64,000 bases of DNA, from assembly GCF_042651425.1 (NCBI RefSeq), contig NZ_JBHSCW010000003.1:744001-808000 (forward strand), in the 5' to 3' direction. This document shows, in pieces, positions 9,167-17,850 of this stretch. A model generated the notes under the pieces. The model saw nothing but the letters and a program-made list of their open reading frames with translations. It ran no database searches and was not told the DNA's origin. The DNA is from Fodinicurvata halophila. Lineage in GTDB: Bacteria > Pseudomonadota > Alphaproteobacteria > Kiloniellales > DSM-21159. How positions within the stretch are numbered: position 1 is the stretch's first letter; each line of letters starts with the position of its first letter. The translations under genes were made by a program, and so were the position numbers.

Positions 9167-9352
9167 GCTTGTTATCTCCCTTGGTTTGCTGTTGGCATTT
9201 TCTTTTAATGCGTAGCAGTCTCAGTGTCATTCGTAAATGCAAATCAGTCCCATGCTCATGAGGAAGCACGTCTCTATGAAGCCTTGCTCGTTTTCCTTGA
9301 ATGAGGGGGGCTGTTGTTGAGGGAACTGCGTGAGCCGCCTGCTCCGGATGGT

Positions 9353-9988
9353 TCACAGGGGCAGGTGTGCAGAGATCGTCAACCCTGACTTCGTCGAGCT
9401 CGCCTCGAGCTCCAGATCCCCTCCCGTGCGAATGACCAGCTGGCGCGTGAAAAAGGCATGAACATTGCGCGGCGTCAGGTTGTCGGTCGAGACCTCTTCC
9501 GCCAGGCCTTCCGCTGTATCGCCACGCAACTCCACCGCAATACCCTGGCCTTGCAGTTCAAGCTCGAGACGGTCGTCCCTCTCCCGAAGGGAAAGGTCCA
9601 GCTCCCCTCCCCTGGGCAGGCACTCACGCGCGAGTGCCAACAGGTTGAGCAACACCTTGCCGTTATAGCCGGAAAGGCTCTGTACGCCTTCCTGCGGCCA
9701 GCGCAGTTCGAGACGCTCCTCCTTGAGCCAGTCCTCGATCACCGGGCGCAGATCCTCGACGGAATTGATCCGTTCCCCCGCAACGCCGTAGGCAAGCCGA
9801 AAAAACGCCAGCTTGCTAGCAGCCTGCCCCGAACTGGAGGCAATCAGGTCAACGGCTTCGGCATCCATGGGACTCATCTCCTGCAGCAGTTCCGCGCCAT
9901 TGCCCACGGCACTGACGGGCCCCACAAGATCATGACAAAGCCGGGACGCCAGAAGCTCGGCAAGGCGAAAATCAGCAGAAGAAACCAT
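9353..9988 (-). CDS. chpT: Histidine phosphotransferase ChpT
   Basis: Relays phosphate from the CckA hybrid kinase to CtrA and CpdR. The 211-residue protein starts with the ChpT dimerisation helix carrying the phospho-His in SRLCHDLVGPVSAVGNGAEL, followed by helix two (AASKLAFFRLAYG) and a degenerate kinase-like C-terminal domain. The start at 9988 has AAAGGG upstream. Finding chpT within 10 kb of ctrA links the two ends of this region functionally. A general DHp-type HisKA protein is the alternative, but the motif is typical of ChpT. Confidence 0.88.
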   Translation of the reverse strand: MVSSADFRLAELLASRLCHDLVGPVSAVGNGAELLQEMSPMDAEAVDLIASSSGQAASKLAFFRLAYGVAGERINSVEDLRPVIEDWLKEERLELRWPQEGVQSLSGYNGKVLLNLLALARECLPRGGELDLSLRERDDRLELELQGQGIAVELRGDTAEGLAEEVSTDNLTPRNVHAFFTRQLVIRTGGDLELEASSTKSGLTISAHLPL

Positions 9989-10143
9989 ATTTAGCCCTTT
10001 TCTCTCAGAAGGATGGAAATGTGCTTTGATCCCCGATCTTATGCAAGTGTCGCTTCGTTCGCCTTCGGTGTCGTTCCTGGCCTTGGGTCTGTGGCACCTG
10101 CTTTGTAGAGTTGGTACAATATTTTAAGGAGCACTGCGGCAGG

Positions 10144-10347
10144 ATGTCCGCCTTTCTGGGTGATATTGTTCCAGGGACCTTTGTCTACCATCCGACGCGC
10201 AAGGACTGGGGGCTGGGTCAGGTTCAATCCGTGATCGGAGACCGGATCACGGTCAATTTCGAGAATGCCGGCAAGGTCACGATCAATGCGGCGGTCATCG
10301 ACCTGCAACTCGCAGGGGATGAAACCAACTCCAACCATAACAAGTAA
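10144..10347 (+). CDS. DUF3553 small protein
   Basis: A 67-residue protein whose core (PGTFVYHPTRKDWGLGQVQSV to GKVTINAAVIDLQ) matches the DUF3553 pattern, a small beta-barrel related to the C-terminal module of UvrD/PcrA-type helicases. The role of the free-standing form is unknown. I prefer the ATG at 10144; AAGGAG lies at 10126-10131, somewhat far upstream. It ends 16 bp before the formate dehydrogenase gene and may be cotranscribed with it. Functional connection to formate metabolism is not established. Confidence 0.75.
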   Translation: MSAFLGDIVPGTFVYHPTRKDWGLGQVQSVIGDRITVNFENAGKVTINAAVIDLQLAGDETNSNHNK

Positions 10348-10363
10348 CAGTATGGATTGATTG

Positions 10364-12082
10364 ATGTCCAACGGGCAAACAGCAACAGCTTCCCAGGATC
10401 AAAGACAGATACATCCCGGTTCGGGTCGCCGGAAGGCGCCGCTGACGCCCAAGGGTCGTCAGGTCGATACCGATGCACTGGAGCAGGTGCAGTCCCTGCT
10501 GGGCGAACGCTCGCGCCAGGCCGACCTGCTGATCGAACACCTCCACCTGATCCAGGACACCTACGGCTGTCTTTCGGCGGCACACCTCGTGGCCTTGGCC
10601 GATGAAATGAAACTGCCATTGGCTGCGGTTTACGAAACCGCCTCCTTCTACGCCCACTTCGACATCGTCGAGGAAGGTGAAGCGCCGCCTGCCCCGATCA
10701 CCATTCGCGTCTGCGACTCCCTGACCTGCGAAATGATGGGAGCCCGTCGGCTGCTCGAGGAACTGAAGGAAAATAGCGATGCGAACGTACGTGTCCTGCG
10801 TGCTCCCTGCATGGGCCGCTGCGATACGGCACCTGTGGCGGAAGTCGGCCATCACCATGTCGATCATGCCACGAGCGCAAGCATCACCCGCGCAGTCAAC
10901 GACAAGGAACTGCACCCCGAAATCCCTGCCTACAAGGATTTCGAGACCTATCAGGCGGAAGGCGGATATGACCTGCTTCGCCGCATCCTGAACGGCGGAA
11001 TGCCGCGTGAGGATATCATTGCCACCATGCGGGAATCGGATTTACGCGGCCTCGGCGGCGCCGGTTTCCGAGCCGGCCTCAAGTGGCATATCATGCAGTC
11101 CCAGGTTCACCCGCGCCTGATGGCCATCAACGGCGACGAGGGTGAACCCGGAACTTTCAAGGACCGCTATTATCTCGAAACCGACCCGCATCGCTTCATC
11201 GAGGGCATGCTGATCGGCGCCTGGGTCGGTGAATGCGAAACCAGCTATATCTATATCCGCGATGAGTATCCGGCCATCATCGAGATGCTGAAACGAGAGC
11301 TTCCCAAGGTGCAGGCCGACGGCCTGGCCGACCACTGCCGCCTGGAAATCCGGCGCGGTGCCGGCGCCTACATATGCGGCGAAGAGTCCGCCATGCTGGA
11401 ATCCATCGAGGGCAAGCGCGGCTATCCACGGCACAAGCCCCCCTTCCCCACTGAAGTCGGCCTCTTCGGCCTGCCCACCCTCTCGCACAATGTCGAGACG
11501 GTTTATTGGGTCCGGGATATCCTGGAAAAGGGGGCCGAATGGTTCACCTCCCAGGGGCGGCACGAACGCAAAGGGCTGCGCACCTTCTCGGTGTCCGGCC
11601 GCGTGCGCGAGCCCGGTGTCAAGCTGGCCCCCGCCGGCATCACCGCCCACGAGCTGATCGAAGAATACTGCGGCGGCATGCTCGAGGGTCACAGTTTCAA
11701 GGGATACCTGCCCGGCGGAGCCTCCGGCGGTATCATGCCGGCCTCTCTCGGGGACGTCCCCTTGGATTTCGACACGTTGCAGCCCTATGACTGTTTCATC
11801 GGGTCCGCGGCCATTGTCGTGCTGTCCGATCAGGACGATATAAAGAACGTGGTGCGCAACCTGATGCGCTTTTTCGAGGATGAATCCTGCGGTCAGTGCA
11901 CGCCCTGTCGCACCGGCACGGAAAAGGCGGTCCAGTTGCTCGAGGCTCAGAGTTGGGACACGGACCTGCTTGAGGAGCTTTCCACGGTGATGATGGATTC
12001 CTCCATATGCGGCCTGGGGCAAGCGGCTCCCAATCCCCTGCTCTGTGCCCTGAAGTATTTCCCGGAGGAGAGCCGGTCATGA
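10364..12082 (+). CDS. NAD-dependent formate dehydrogenase, fused diaphorase (beta) subunit
   Basis: Passes electrons from the catalytic subunit to NAD+. The 572-residue protein fuses a NuoE/FdsG-like domain to a NuoF/FdsB-like domain. The first part has the [2Fe-2S] ligands Cys117, Cys122 (CDSLTC), Cys149 and Cys153 (CMGRC). The second has the glycine-rich FMN/NADH region (GLGGAGFRAGLKW, NGDEGEPGTFKDR) and a C-terminal [4Fe-4S] site (SCGQCTPCRTG plus a later Cys in SICGLG). Size and fusion resemble the beta subunit of Methylorubrum extorquens FDH1. A TTG at 10361 precedes the chosen ATG. Its stop overlaps the next gene as ATGA. Confidence 0.93.
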   Translation: MSNGQTATASQDQRQIHPGSGRRKAPLTPKGRQVDTDALEQVQSLLGERSRQADLLIEHLHLIQDTYGCLSAAHLVALADEMKLPLAAVYETASFYAHFDIVEEGEAPPAPITIRVCDSLTCEMMGARRLLEELKENSDANVRVLRAPCMGRCDTAPVAEVGHHHVDHATSASITRAVNDKELHPEIPAYKDFETYQAEGGYDLLRRILNGGMPREDIIATMRESDLRGLGGAGFRAGLKWHIMQSQVHPRLMAINGDEGEPGTFKDRYYLETDPHRFIEGMLIGAWVGECETSYIYIRDEYPAIIEMLKRELPKVQADGLADHCRLEIRRGAGAYICGEESAMLESIEGKRGYPRHKPPFPTEVGLFGLPTLSHNVETVYWVRDILEKGAEWFTSQGRHERKGLRTFSVSGRVREPGVKLAPAGITAHELIEEYCGGMLEGHSFKGYLPGGASGGIMPASLGDVPLDFDTLQPYDCFIGSAAIVVLSDQDDIKNVVRNLMRFFEDESCGQCTPCRTGTEKAVQLLEAQSWDTDLLEELSTVMMDSSICGLGQAAPNPLLCALKYFPEESRS

Positions 12083-14844
12083 GCGAGATGATCAAGTTCA
12101 CCCTTGATGGCCAGGAGGTCCTGGCCGAGCCGGGCGAGACCATCTGGCAGGTTGCCGACCGAATGGGCACGGAGATACCGCATCTCTGCTATTCTCCCGA
12201 ACCCGGATATCGCGAAGACGGCAATTGCCGCGCTTGCATGGTCGAGGTCGAGGGCGAACGGGTGCTGGCCGCGTCCTGCATCCGCAGGCCCACCGAAGGC
12301 ATGAAGGTCAGCACCGCTTCGGAGCGGGCGCGGATGTCCCGGAAAATGGTCTTCGAACTGCTGATTGCCGACCAGCCGGAACGCGAAACCTCCCACGATC
12401 CGGACTCCAAGTTCTGGAACTGGGCCGAACGGATCGGCATCGAAGGCAGCCGCTTTCCCGCGGCCGATCGGCCTGTCCCGGACGTCAGTCACCCCGCCAT
12501 GGCCGTCAACCTGGATGCCTGCATCCATTGCGGACTCTGCGTTCGTGCTTGCCGTGAGGTCCAGGTCAACGACGTCATCGGCATGGCCTATCGCGGACAT
12601 AATGCCAAGGTGGTGTTCGACTTCGACGATCCCATGGGCGAGAGCACCTGTGTCGCCTGCGGTGAATGCGTACAAGCCTGTCCGACCGGGGCGCTGATGG
12701 AATCGAGCCTTCTCGACAAGGCGGGCCAGCGCACGGTCTATGAGGACAAGACCGTTGATTCCGTCTGCCCCTACTGCGGTGTCGGCTGCCAGACCAAGGT
12801 CTACGTCAAGGACGACGAGATCGTCCAGATCGACGGCCGGAACGGCCCCGCCAACGAGAACCGGCTCTGCGTCAAGGGCCGCTTTGGCTATGATTACATC
12901 AACCACCCGCAGCGGCTGACGGTCCCCATGATCCGGCGCGAGGACGCCCCCAAACGCTGGGATGACCAGGTCGATCCGACCAATCCCTGGACCCACTTCC
13001 GTGAGGCCACCTGGGACGAAGCGCTGGAGAAAGCGGCCGGGGGGCTGAAGACCATACGCGAGCGTGATGGAGGCGGAGCCCTGTCCGGCTTTGGCTCGGC
13101 CAAGGGCAGCAATGAAGAGGCTTACCTCTTCCAGAAGCTGGTGCGTACCGGCTTCGGGACCAACAACGTGGACCACTGCACCCGTCTCTGCCACGCTTCT
13201 TCGGTGGCAGCTCTGATGGAAGGCATGGGGTCCGGGGCGGTCACGGCACCCTTCACATCCGCGCTGGAAAGCGACTGCATCATCGTCACGGGCGCGCGTC
13301 CGGCCCAGAATCATCCCGTGGCCGCAACCTACCTGAAGACCGCGGCCAAGAACGGGGCCAAGCTGATCGTCATGGATCCGCGTGCCCAGGAACTCTCGCG
13401 CTATGCCAGCCACACGCTGCAGTTCAAGCCTGGGCAGGACGTCGCTCTGCTGAACGCCATGATCCACACGATCATCGACGAGAACCTGGTGGACGAGCAG
13501 TACATCCAGGGCCGAACAACCGGCTATGAGGAGCTGAAGGAGCGCATCCGCAACTTCTCGCCCGAGGAGATGGCCGAGGTCTGCGGAGTTCCGGCCGAGA
13601 CAATCCGGGACGTCGCGCGTGTCTATGCCCGGTCCGAAAAGTCGATCATCTTCTGGGGCATGGGAATCAGCCAGCACGTCCACGGAACCGACAATGCCCG
13701 CAGCCTGATCTCGCTTGCCCTGATAACCGGGCAGATCGGTCGTCCGGGCACCGGTTTGCACCCCCTGCGCGGCCAGAACAACGTGCAGGGCGCCTCGGAT
13801 GCGGGCCTGATCCCCATTGTCTACCCCGACTATCGTTCCGTAGAGGATGCCGTCGTCCGCGAGGAATACGAGAACTTCTGGGGCAAGGAACTTGATCCCA
13901 ACAAGGGCCTCACAGTCGTGGAGGTCATGCATGCCATCAACGCGGACGAGATCAAGGGCATGTATATCATGGGTGAGAACCCGGCCATGTCGGACCCGGA
14001 TCAGACCCATGCCCGCATGGCCCTGGCTAAGCTGGAGCAGCTCGTCGTTCAGGATATCTTCCTGACCGAGACGGCCTGGCATGCCGATGTAATCCTGCCT
14101 GCCTCGGCCCATGCCGAGAAGACCGGGACCTATACCAACACCAATCGCCAGGTCCAGATCGGTCGCGCGGCCGTGACACCCCCGGGCCAGGCCAGACAGG
14201 ACTGGGAACTGATTCAGGAGCTCGCCAATCGGCTGGGCGAGCACTGGAACTACACGCATCCGCGTGATGTCTTTGCCGAAATGGCCGAACTCATGCCGTC
14301 GCTGGCCAACATCACCTGGGAGCGGCTCGAGCGCGAGGATTCCGTAACCTACCCGGCGGATGCGCCGGACAAGCCGGGCAATGAGATCATCTTTTCCGAG
14401 CGCTTCCCGACATCTGACGGCCGGGCACGGATCGTGCCCACGGATCTTGTGCCACCCGACGAAGTGCCGGATGACGATTATCCATTGGTGTTGAGCACGG
14501 GACGCCTGCTCGAGCACTGGCACACCGGCGCCATGACGCGGCGCGCGGGTGTCCTGGACGACCTGGAGCCCGAAGCCATCGTGTCCATGAACCCGAAGGA
14601 AATGGGTCGGCGCGGAATCAAGCCTGGCGATATGGTGAAGATCACCACGCGTCGCGGCACCATCGAGATCAAGGTGCGCAAGGACCGCGAAGTCCCCGAA
14701 GGGATGCTCTTCATCCCCTTCTGCTTCAACGAGGCGGCAGCCAACGTGCTGACCAACCCGCAGCTCGATCCCTACGGCAAGATCCCGGAATTCAAGTTCT
14801 GCGCGGCACGGCTGGAAACTCGCGAATCAGTTGCTGCGGAATAG
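12079..14844 (+). CDS. NAD-dependent formate dehydrogenase, catalytic alpha subunit (Mo/W-bisMGD)
   Basis: Oxidises formate to CO2 in the cytoplasm. From the ATG coupled to the preceding stop it has 921 residues. N-terminal [2Fe-2S] site: Cys37, Cys50, Cys53, Cys67. Two ferredoxin clusters: CIHCGLCVRAC (148-158) and CVACGECVQAC (191-201). Molybdopterin domain: [4Fe-4S] ligands Cys230, 233, 237 and 264, then catalytic Cys371 in TRLCHASS, encoded TGC, so no selenocysteine. A C-terminal dinucleotide-binding domain (LSTGRLLEHWHTG) follows. The His-Cys3 cluster usual in NuoG-like regions is absent (DQPERETSHDPDSKFW occupies that place). No fdsC or fdsD follows; fdhD and mobA lie about 14 kb away. 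Confidence 0.94.
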   Translation: MSEMIKFTLDGQEVLAEPGETIWQVADRMGTEIPHLCYSPEPGYREDGNCRACMVEVEGERVLAASCIRRPTEGMKVSTASERARMSRKMVFELLIADQPERETSHDPDSKFWNWAERIGIEGSRFPAADRPVPDVSHPAMAVNLDACIHCGLCVRACREVQVNDVIGMAYRGHNAKVVFDFDDPMGESTCVACGECVQACPTGALMESSLLDKAGQRTVYEDKTVDSVCPYCGVGCQTKVYVKDDEIVQIDGRNGPANENRLCVKGRFGYDYINHPQRLTVPMIRREDAPKRWDDQVDPTNPWTHFREATWDEALEKAAGGLKTIRERDGGGALSGFGSAKGSNEEAYLFQKLVRTGFGTNNVDHCTRLCHASSVAALMEGMGSGAVTAPFTSALESDCIIVTGARPAQNHPVAATYLKTAAKNGAKLIVMDPRAQELSRYASHTLQFKPGQDVALLNAMIHTIIDENLVDEQYIQGRTTGYEELKERIRNFSPEEMAEVCGVPAETIRDVARVYARSEKSIIFWGMGISQHVHGTDNARSLISLALITGQIGRPGTGLHPLRGQNNVQGASDAGLIPIVYPDYRSVEDAVVREEYENFWGKELDPNKGLTVVEVMHAINADEIKGMYIMGENPAMSDPDQTHARMALAKLEQLVVQDIFLTETAWHADVILPASAHAEKTGTYTNTNRQVQIGRAAVTPPGQARQDWELIQELANRLGEHWNYTHPRDVFAEMAELMPSLANITWERLEREDSVTYPADAPDKPGNEIIFSERFPTSDGRARIVPTDLVPPDEVPDDDYPLVLSTGRLLEHWHTGAMTRRAGVLDDLEPEAIVSMNPKEMGRRGIKPGDMVKITTRRGTIEIKVRKDREVPEGMLFIPFCFNEAAANVLTNPQLDPYGKIPEFKFCAARLETRESVAAE

Positions 14845-14865
14845 ACGCGACAGAACAGAGTACTG

Positions 14866-14905
14866 AGGAAAGGGGGCGGGAATGCAGAGGCCCGCCCCCT
14901 TTCCT
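14866..14905. terminator. Strong bidirectional terminator after the NAD-formate dehydrogenase genes
   Basis: A perfect 15-bp stem (AGGAAAGGGGGCGGG at 14866-14880 with its complement at 14891-14905) has a 10-nt loop. It lies between the convergent formate dehydrogenase and dipeptidase-like genes. Confidence 0.88.
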
Positions 14906-14919
14906 ATCGCAGCCCCAGG

Positions 14920-15897
14920 TTATGCGCCCCAGACTTCTTCCAGAAGCTTCAGCCAGTTCTCGCCCATGACCTTCTCGATGCGGCCTTCAGGCCAACCGCG
15001 TTTCTCCATCGCCGCCGTCAGGTTCGGAAAGTCCTCGATCCGGCGGAAGCCCTCGGGATTGATGATCTCGCCGAACTCCGTCAGACGCCGAGCATAGCCC
15101 TTGTCCTGGGTAATGTAGGTGAAAAAGCTGTCGGCGTGATCCTGAGTGAAATCGGTTCCGATGCCCGTGCGATCCTCGCCCACCAGGTTCATCACGTATT
15201 CCACGGCCTCGACATAGTCATCGACGGTGGCCTCCGTCCCCTTGGCCAGGAATGGCGGGAACATCGTCACCCCGGCAAAGCCGTTGTTCCGGGCGATGAA
15301 GCGCAGCTGCTCGTCGCTCTTGTTGCGCGGATGTGCCTTCAGGGCCGCCGGCAGGCAGTGCGAGTAGGCCACGGGCTGTTTCGAGTACTCGATGATCTCC
15401 CTGGAGGTCAGCTCGCCCACATGGCTGAGGTCGATCAGGATCCCGACACGGTTCATCTCGTCGATCAGTTCGCGTCCGAAATCGGTCAGGCCGGTGTCCC
15501 GGCTTTCATAGCAGCCGGAGCCCACCGTCGTGGCCGTGTTGTAGGTCATCTGGACAATGCCGAGCCCCAGCTCCTTGTAGACCTCCACCAGGGGAAGATA
15601 GTCGCCGAAGCCCGTGCTGTTCTGCCATCCCAGGATGATCCCGACCTTGCCGGCTTCCTTGGCCCTGCGGATATCCTGCGTGGTGTGGACCTGCATCAGG
15701 ATATCGCTGTTCTCGCGGATTTGCCGCTTCATGTCGGCAACTGCCTTCATGGTGGTCGGAAAATCCTCCCAGACCGAGCAGGTGCAGTTCACGGCCGTCA
15801 GGCCGCCCTGATACATGGCCTCGAAGACCGGCCGGTGCCATTTCGCGACGATCAGTCCGTCGATCACGACAATACGCTCATGCAGGGATGCGGTCAT
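14920..15897 (-). CDS. M19 (renal-type) dipeptidase homologue lacking part of its metal site
   Basis: A 325-residue member of the peptidase M19 family, normally binuclear zinc dipeptidases. Retained are the second-site histidines His159 (DLSHVG) and His180 (YSH) and the acidic Asp249 (GIGTDF). The N-terminal zinc motif His-x-Asp, expected after VVIDG, is replaced by Leu15-Ile-Val17, and the bridging Glu is missing (LGWQNSTGF around residue 90). It may be a mononuclear enzyme or act on a different amide. It lies 22 bp after the TRAP large-subunit gene with AAGGAG upstream, as last gene of the hydrolase-TRAP operon, so it probably acts on an imported compound. No signal peptide is seen. Confidence 0.82.
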   Translation of the reverse strand: MTASLHERIVVIDGLIVAKWHRPVFEAMYQGGLTAVNCTCSVWEDFPTTMKAVADMKRQIRENSDILMQVHTTQDIRRAKEAGKVGIILGWQNSTGFGDYLPLVEVYKELGLGIVQMTYNTATTVGSGCYESRDTGLTDFGRELIDEMNRVGILIDLSHVGELTSREIIEYSKQPVAYSHCLPAALKAHPRNKSDEQLRFIARNNGFAGVTMFPPFLAKGTEATVDDYVEAVEYVMNLVGEDRTGIGTDFTQDHADSFFTYITQDKGYARRLTEFGEIINPEGFRRIEDFPNLTAAMEKRGWPEGRIEKVMGENWLKLLEEVWGA

Positions 15898-15919
15898 GGA
15901 TATCTCCTTTTTGGCCCCG

Positions 15920-17206
15920 TCAGTAAAAGCTTGGCAGGAACAGGACGATTTCGGGGAACAGGGTGAAAAGCACCACGGACAGGACCATCACCAGCCAGAA
16001 CGGTGCCGTGGCCCATGAGGCCTGGCCCAGATCGACCTCGCGATTGGTCATGGTCACCAGCACGAAAAGATTGAGGCCGACGGGAGGTGTGATCATGCCG
16101 ACCTCCATCAGGATGGTGACGATCACGCCAAACCAGATGGGATCGAAGCCCAGCGCCATCATCAGCGGGAAGGAAATCGGCAAGGTCATCAGCAGCAGGG
16201 ATATGCCGTCGAAGAAGCACCCCAGCAGCAGATAGACAAGGACCACCAGCACCAGGACCTCGTATTTCGAGAGGCCAAGGGTTGCGATGTAGTCCACAAG
16301 GTCCCGAGGCAATCCGAGAATACTAATAGCCTGGGCCAGGATGATCGTGCCCAGCAGGATCATGGCAATCGCACCAAAGATGACGGTGGAGCTGAGGAAG
16401 GATCGCCATAGCTTCCTCAACGTCAGATCGCCCCAGAGGAACCCCAGAAGAATCGCCGCCATTACGCCCATGGCGGCAGCCTCGGTAACGGTCGCAAAGC
16501 CCAGATAGATCGTGCCAAGCACAAAGAAGATCAGGATGGGCAAGGGCCAGATCTGTCCCAGTCCATGCAGAATCTCCCGGGATCCGGGCTTCTCCTCGTC
16601 ATTCGGCGTCAGTTCGGGCTTCAACAGGCTGGCGAGCATCAGGTAGAGGCTGAAGCCGACAGCAATGATCAGACCGGGGATGATGCCCGCCAGGAACAGC
16701 TTGCCGATGGAGACGTTCTGCGTGGCTCCATATATCAGAAGCGAGAGGCTGGGCGGGATCAGGAGACCGAGCGTACCGCCTGCCGCAAGGGAAGCGACGA
16801 TAGCCGGCTTATCATAGCCGCGGCGCGAGAGTTCCGGATAACCGACGGAGCCGATGGCGGCTGCGGTGGAGGTGCTGGAGCCGCTGACGGCGCCGAAAAT
16901 GGTGGTGACCGCGATATTGGTATGCAGCAGTCGCCCGGGAATGCGATGAAAGAGCGGCGTCAGACCGTTATAGATGCGTGTGCTCACGCCGCTGGCCAGC
17001 AGGATATCCCCCAGGATGATGAAGATCGGAACGGCACTCAGGGTGAAGTCCGTGAAGACATTCCACACCGACGTGATCGCCAGATCCGTGGCCCCACCCG
17101 CCTGGAATTCCAGAAGGACAAACCCCGCCAGCCCAAGGGAGGCTCCCAGCACGGCACCTGTAACCAGGGTGAGCAGCAACGCACCGGCGAGAATACCCCA
17201 GGTCAT
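15920..17206 (-). CDS. TRAP transporter large permease, DctM type
   Basis: The 428-residue multi-pass subunit of a tripartite ATP-independent periplasmic transporter, which uses ion gradients to import solutes delivered by a binding protein. Typical stretches are GAVSGSSTSTAAAIGSVGYPE, GGTLGLLIPPSLSLLIYGA and MEVGMITPPVGLNLFV, and about twelve hydrophobic segments are visible. It overlaps the small subunit gene by 4 bp (ATGA at 17203-17206). The substrate cannot be named from sequence; neighbours suggest an amide, peptide or carbamoyl compound. Confidence 0.93.
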   Translation of the reverse strand: MTWGILAGALLLTLVTGAVLGASLGLAGFVLLEFQAGGATDLAITSVWNVFTDFTLSAVPIFIILGDILLASGVSTRIYNGLTPLFHRIPGRLLHTNIAVTTIFGAVSGSSTSTAAAIGSVGYPELSRRGYDKPAIVASLAAGGTLGLLIPPSLSLLIYGATQNVSIGKLFLAGIIPGLIIAVGFSLYLMLASLLKPELTPNDEEKPGSREILHGLGQIWPLPILIFFVLGTIYLGFATVTEAAAMGVMAAILLGFLWGDLTLRKLWRSFLSSTVIFGAIAMILLGTIILAQAISILGLPRDLVDYIATLGLSKYEVLVLVVLVYLLLGCFFDGISLLLMTLPISFPLMMALGFDPIWFGVIVTILMEVGMITPPVGLNLFVLVTMTNREVDLGQASWATAPFWLVMVLSVVLFTLFPEIVLFLPSFY

Positions 17207-17751
17207 AGGCTTCCCTCCTCCGTGTCGTCGCTGGCGGCTTCATCTTCACCGGGAAAGAAACTCTCCTTGCCCGCCAGGACACGGAAGGAATCCAGGAACT
17301 GCAGGACAGCCACGAGGAAAGCCACGCTCATGCAGAACGGCATAATTGCCATCCACGGCCAGAGCAGCAGGCTGCCAATATCCGAGCGCGCCGTGATCTC
17401 CCGTGAAAAATCCATGAACTGGTAGGACGTCATGATGAAGGCCGCCGAGAACAGCATCAGGATCAGCAATGCGACGGCATTGACCAGATGCGCCCAGGGC
17501 CGCGGTATATTGCGGCTGAGAATGTCGATGGTGATGTGACGGTTGCGGAAGACGCCCAGGGGAATGGCCAGGAAGGCCATGGAGATGAATAGCAGGCCAA
17601 CCATCTCGTCGGAAAACCTGAGGGGAGCTCCGAAAAAATAGCGCATCACCGCGCCGGTGAAGACCATTGCGGTCATCACGATGGCGGCTGCCGCACCCAG
17701 GAAATTCATCAACTGAACCAGTCTATAGGCTGCGTTCACAAGAATTTTCAT
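17203..17751 (-). CDS. TRAP transporter small permease, DctQ type
   Basis: The 182-residue four-helix membrane subunit that pairs with DctM. Helices are visible at FLGAAAAIVMTAMVFTGAVM, MVGLLFISMAFLAIPLGVF, LVNAVALLILMLFSAAFIM and LLWPWMAIMPFCMSVAFLV; RNRHITIDIL is the conserved DctQ signature. The C-terminus is acidic. Its probable ribosome site (GGTGGA) lies inside a small hairpin at 17761-17776, and a stronger hairpin precedes it, so it may be made at lower level than the binding protein. Confidence 0.9.
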   Translation of the reverse strand: MKILVNAAYRLVQLMNFLGAAAAIVMTAMVFTGAVMRYFFGAPLRFSDEMVGLLFISMAFLAIPLGVFRNRHITIDILSRNIPRPWAHLVNAVALLILMLFSAAFIMTSYQFMDFSREITARSDIGSLLLWPWMAIMPFCMSVAFLVAVLQFLDSFRVLAGKESFFPGEDEAASDDTEEGSL

Positions 17752-17760
17752 GGTTGAATT

Positions 17761-17776
17761 CCACCGACTTCGGTGG
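17761..17776 (-). promoter_or_regulatory. Hairpin covering the dctQ ribosome-binding site
   Basis: CCACCG and CGGTGG flank a 4-nt loop. On the coding strand the second arm supplies the GGTGGA that is the only ribosome site before the dctQ ATG at 17751, so folding would hide it. Confidence 0.4.
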
Positions 17777-17802
17777 TCGTTCCCTTGTTCGTGAATCGGA
17801 AG

Positions 17803-17835
17803 CCCCCTCCCCCAGATCTGGACGGGGAAGGGGGG
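17803..17835 (-). terminator. GC-rich hairpin between dctP and dctQ
   Basis: An 11-bp stem with one G-T pair (17803-17813 with 824-834 of the same kilobase) and a 10-nt loop lies just after the dctP stop. Such hairpins often cause partial termination or protect the upstream message, giving more binding protein than permease. Confidence 0.55.
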
Positions 17836-17850
17836 TTCTCGGTCGGACTA

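Noticed and set aside
11947..14523. A very long open frame antisense to the formate dehydrogenase alpha gene
   Set aside because: High-GC codon bias leaves open frames opposite real genes; the antisense translation has no recognisable domain and the sense strand encodes a complete enzyme.
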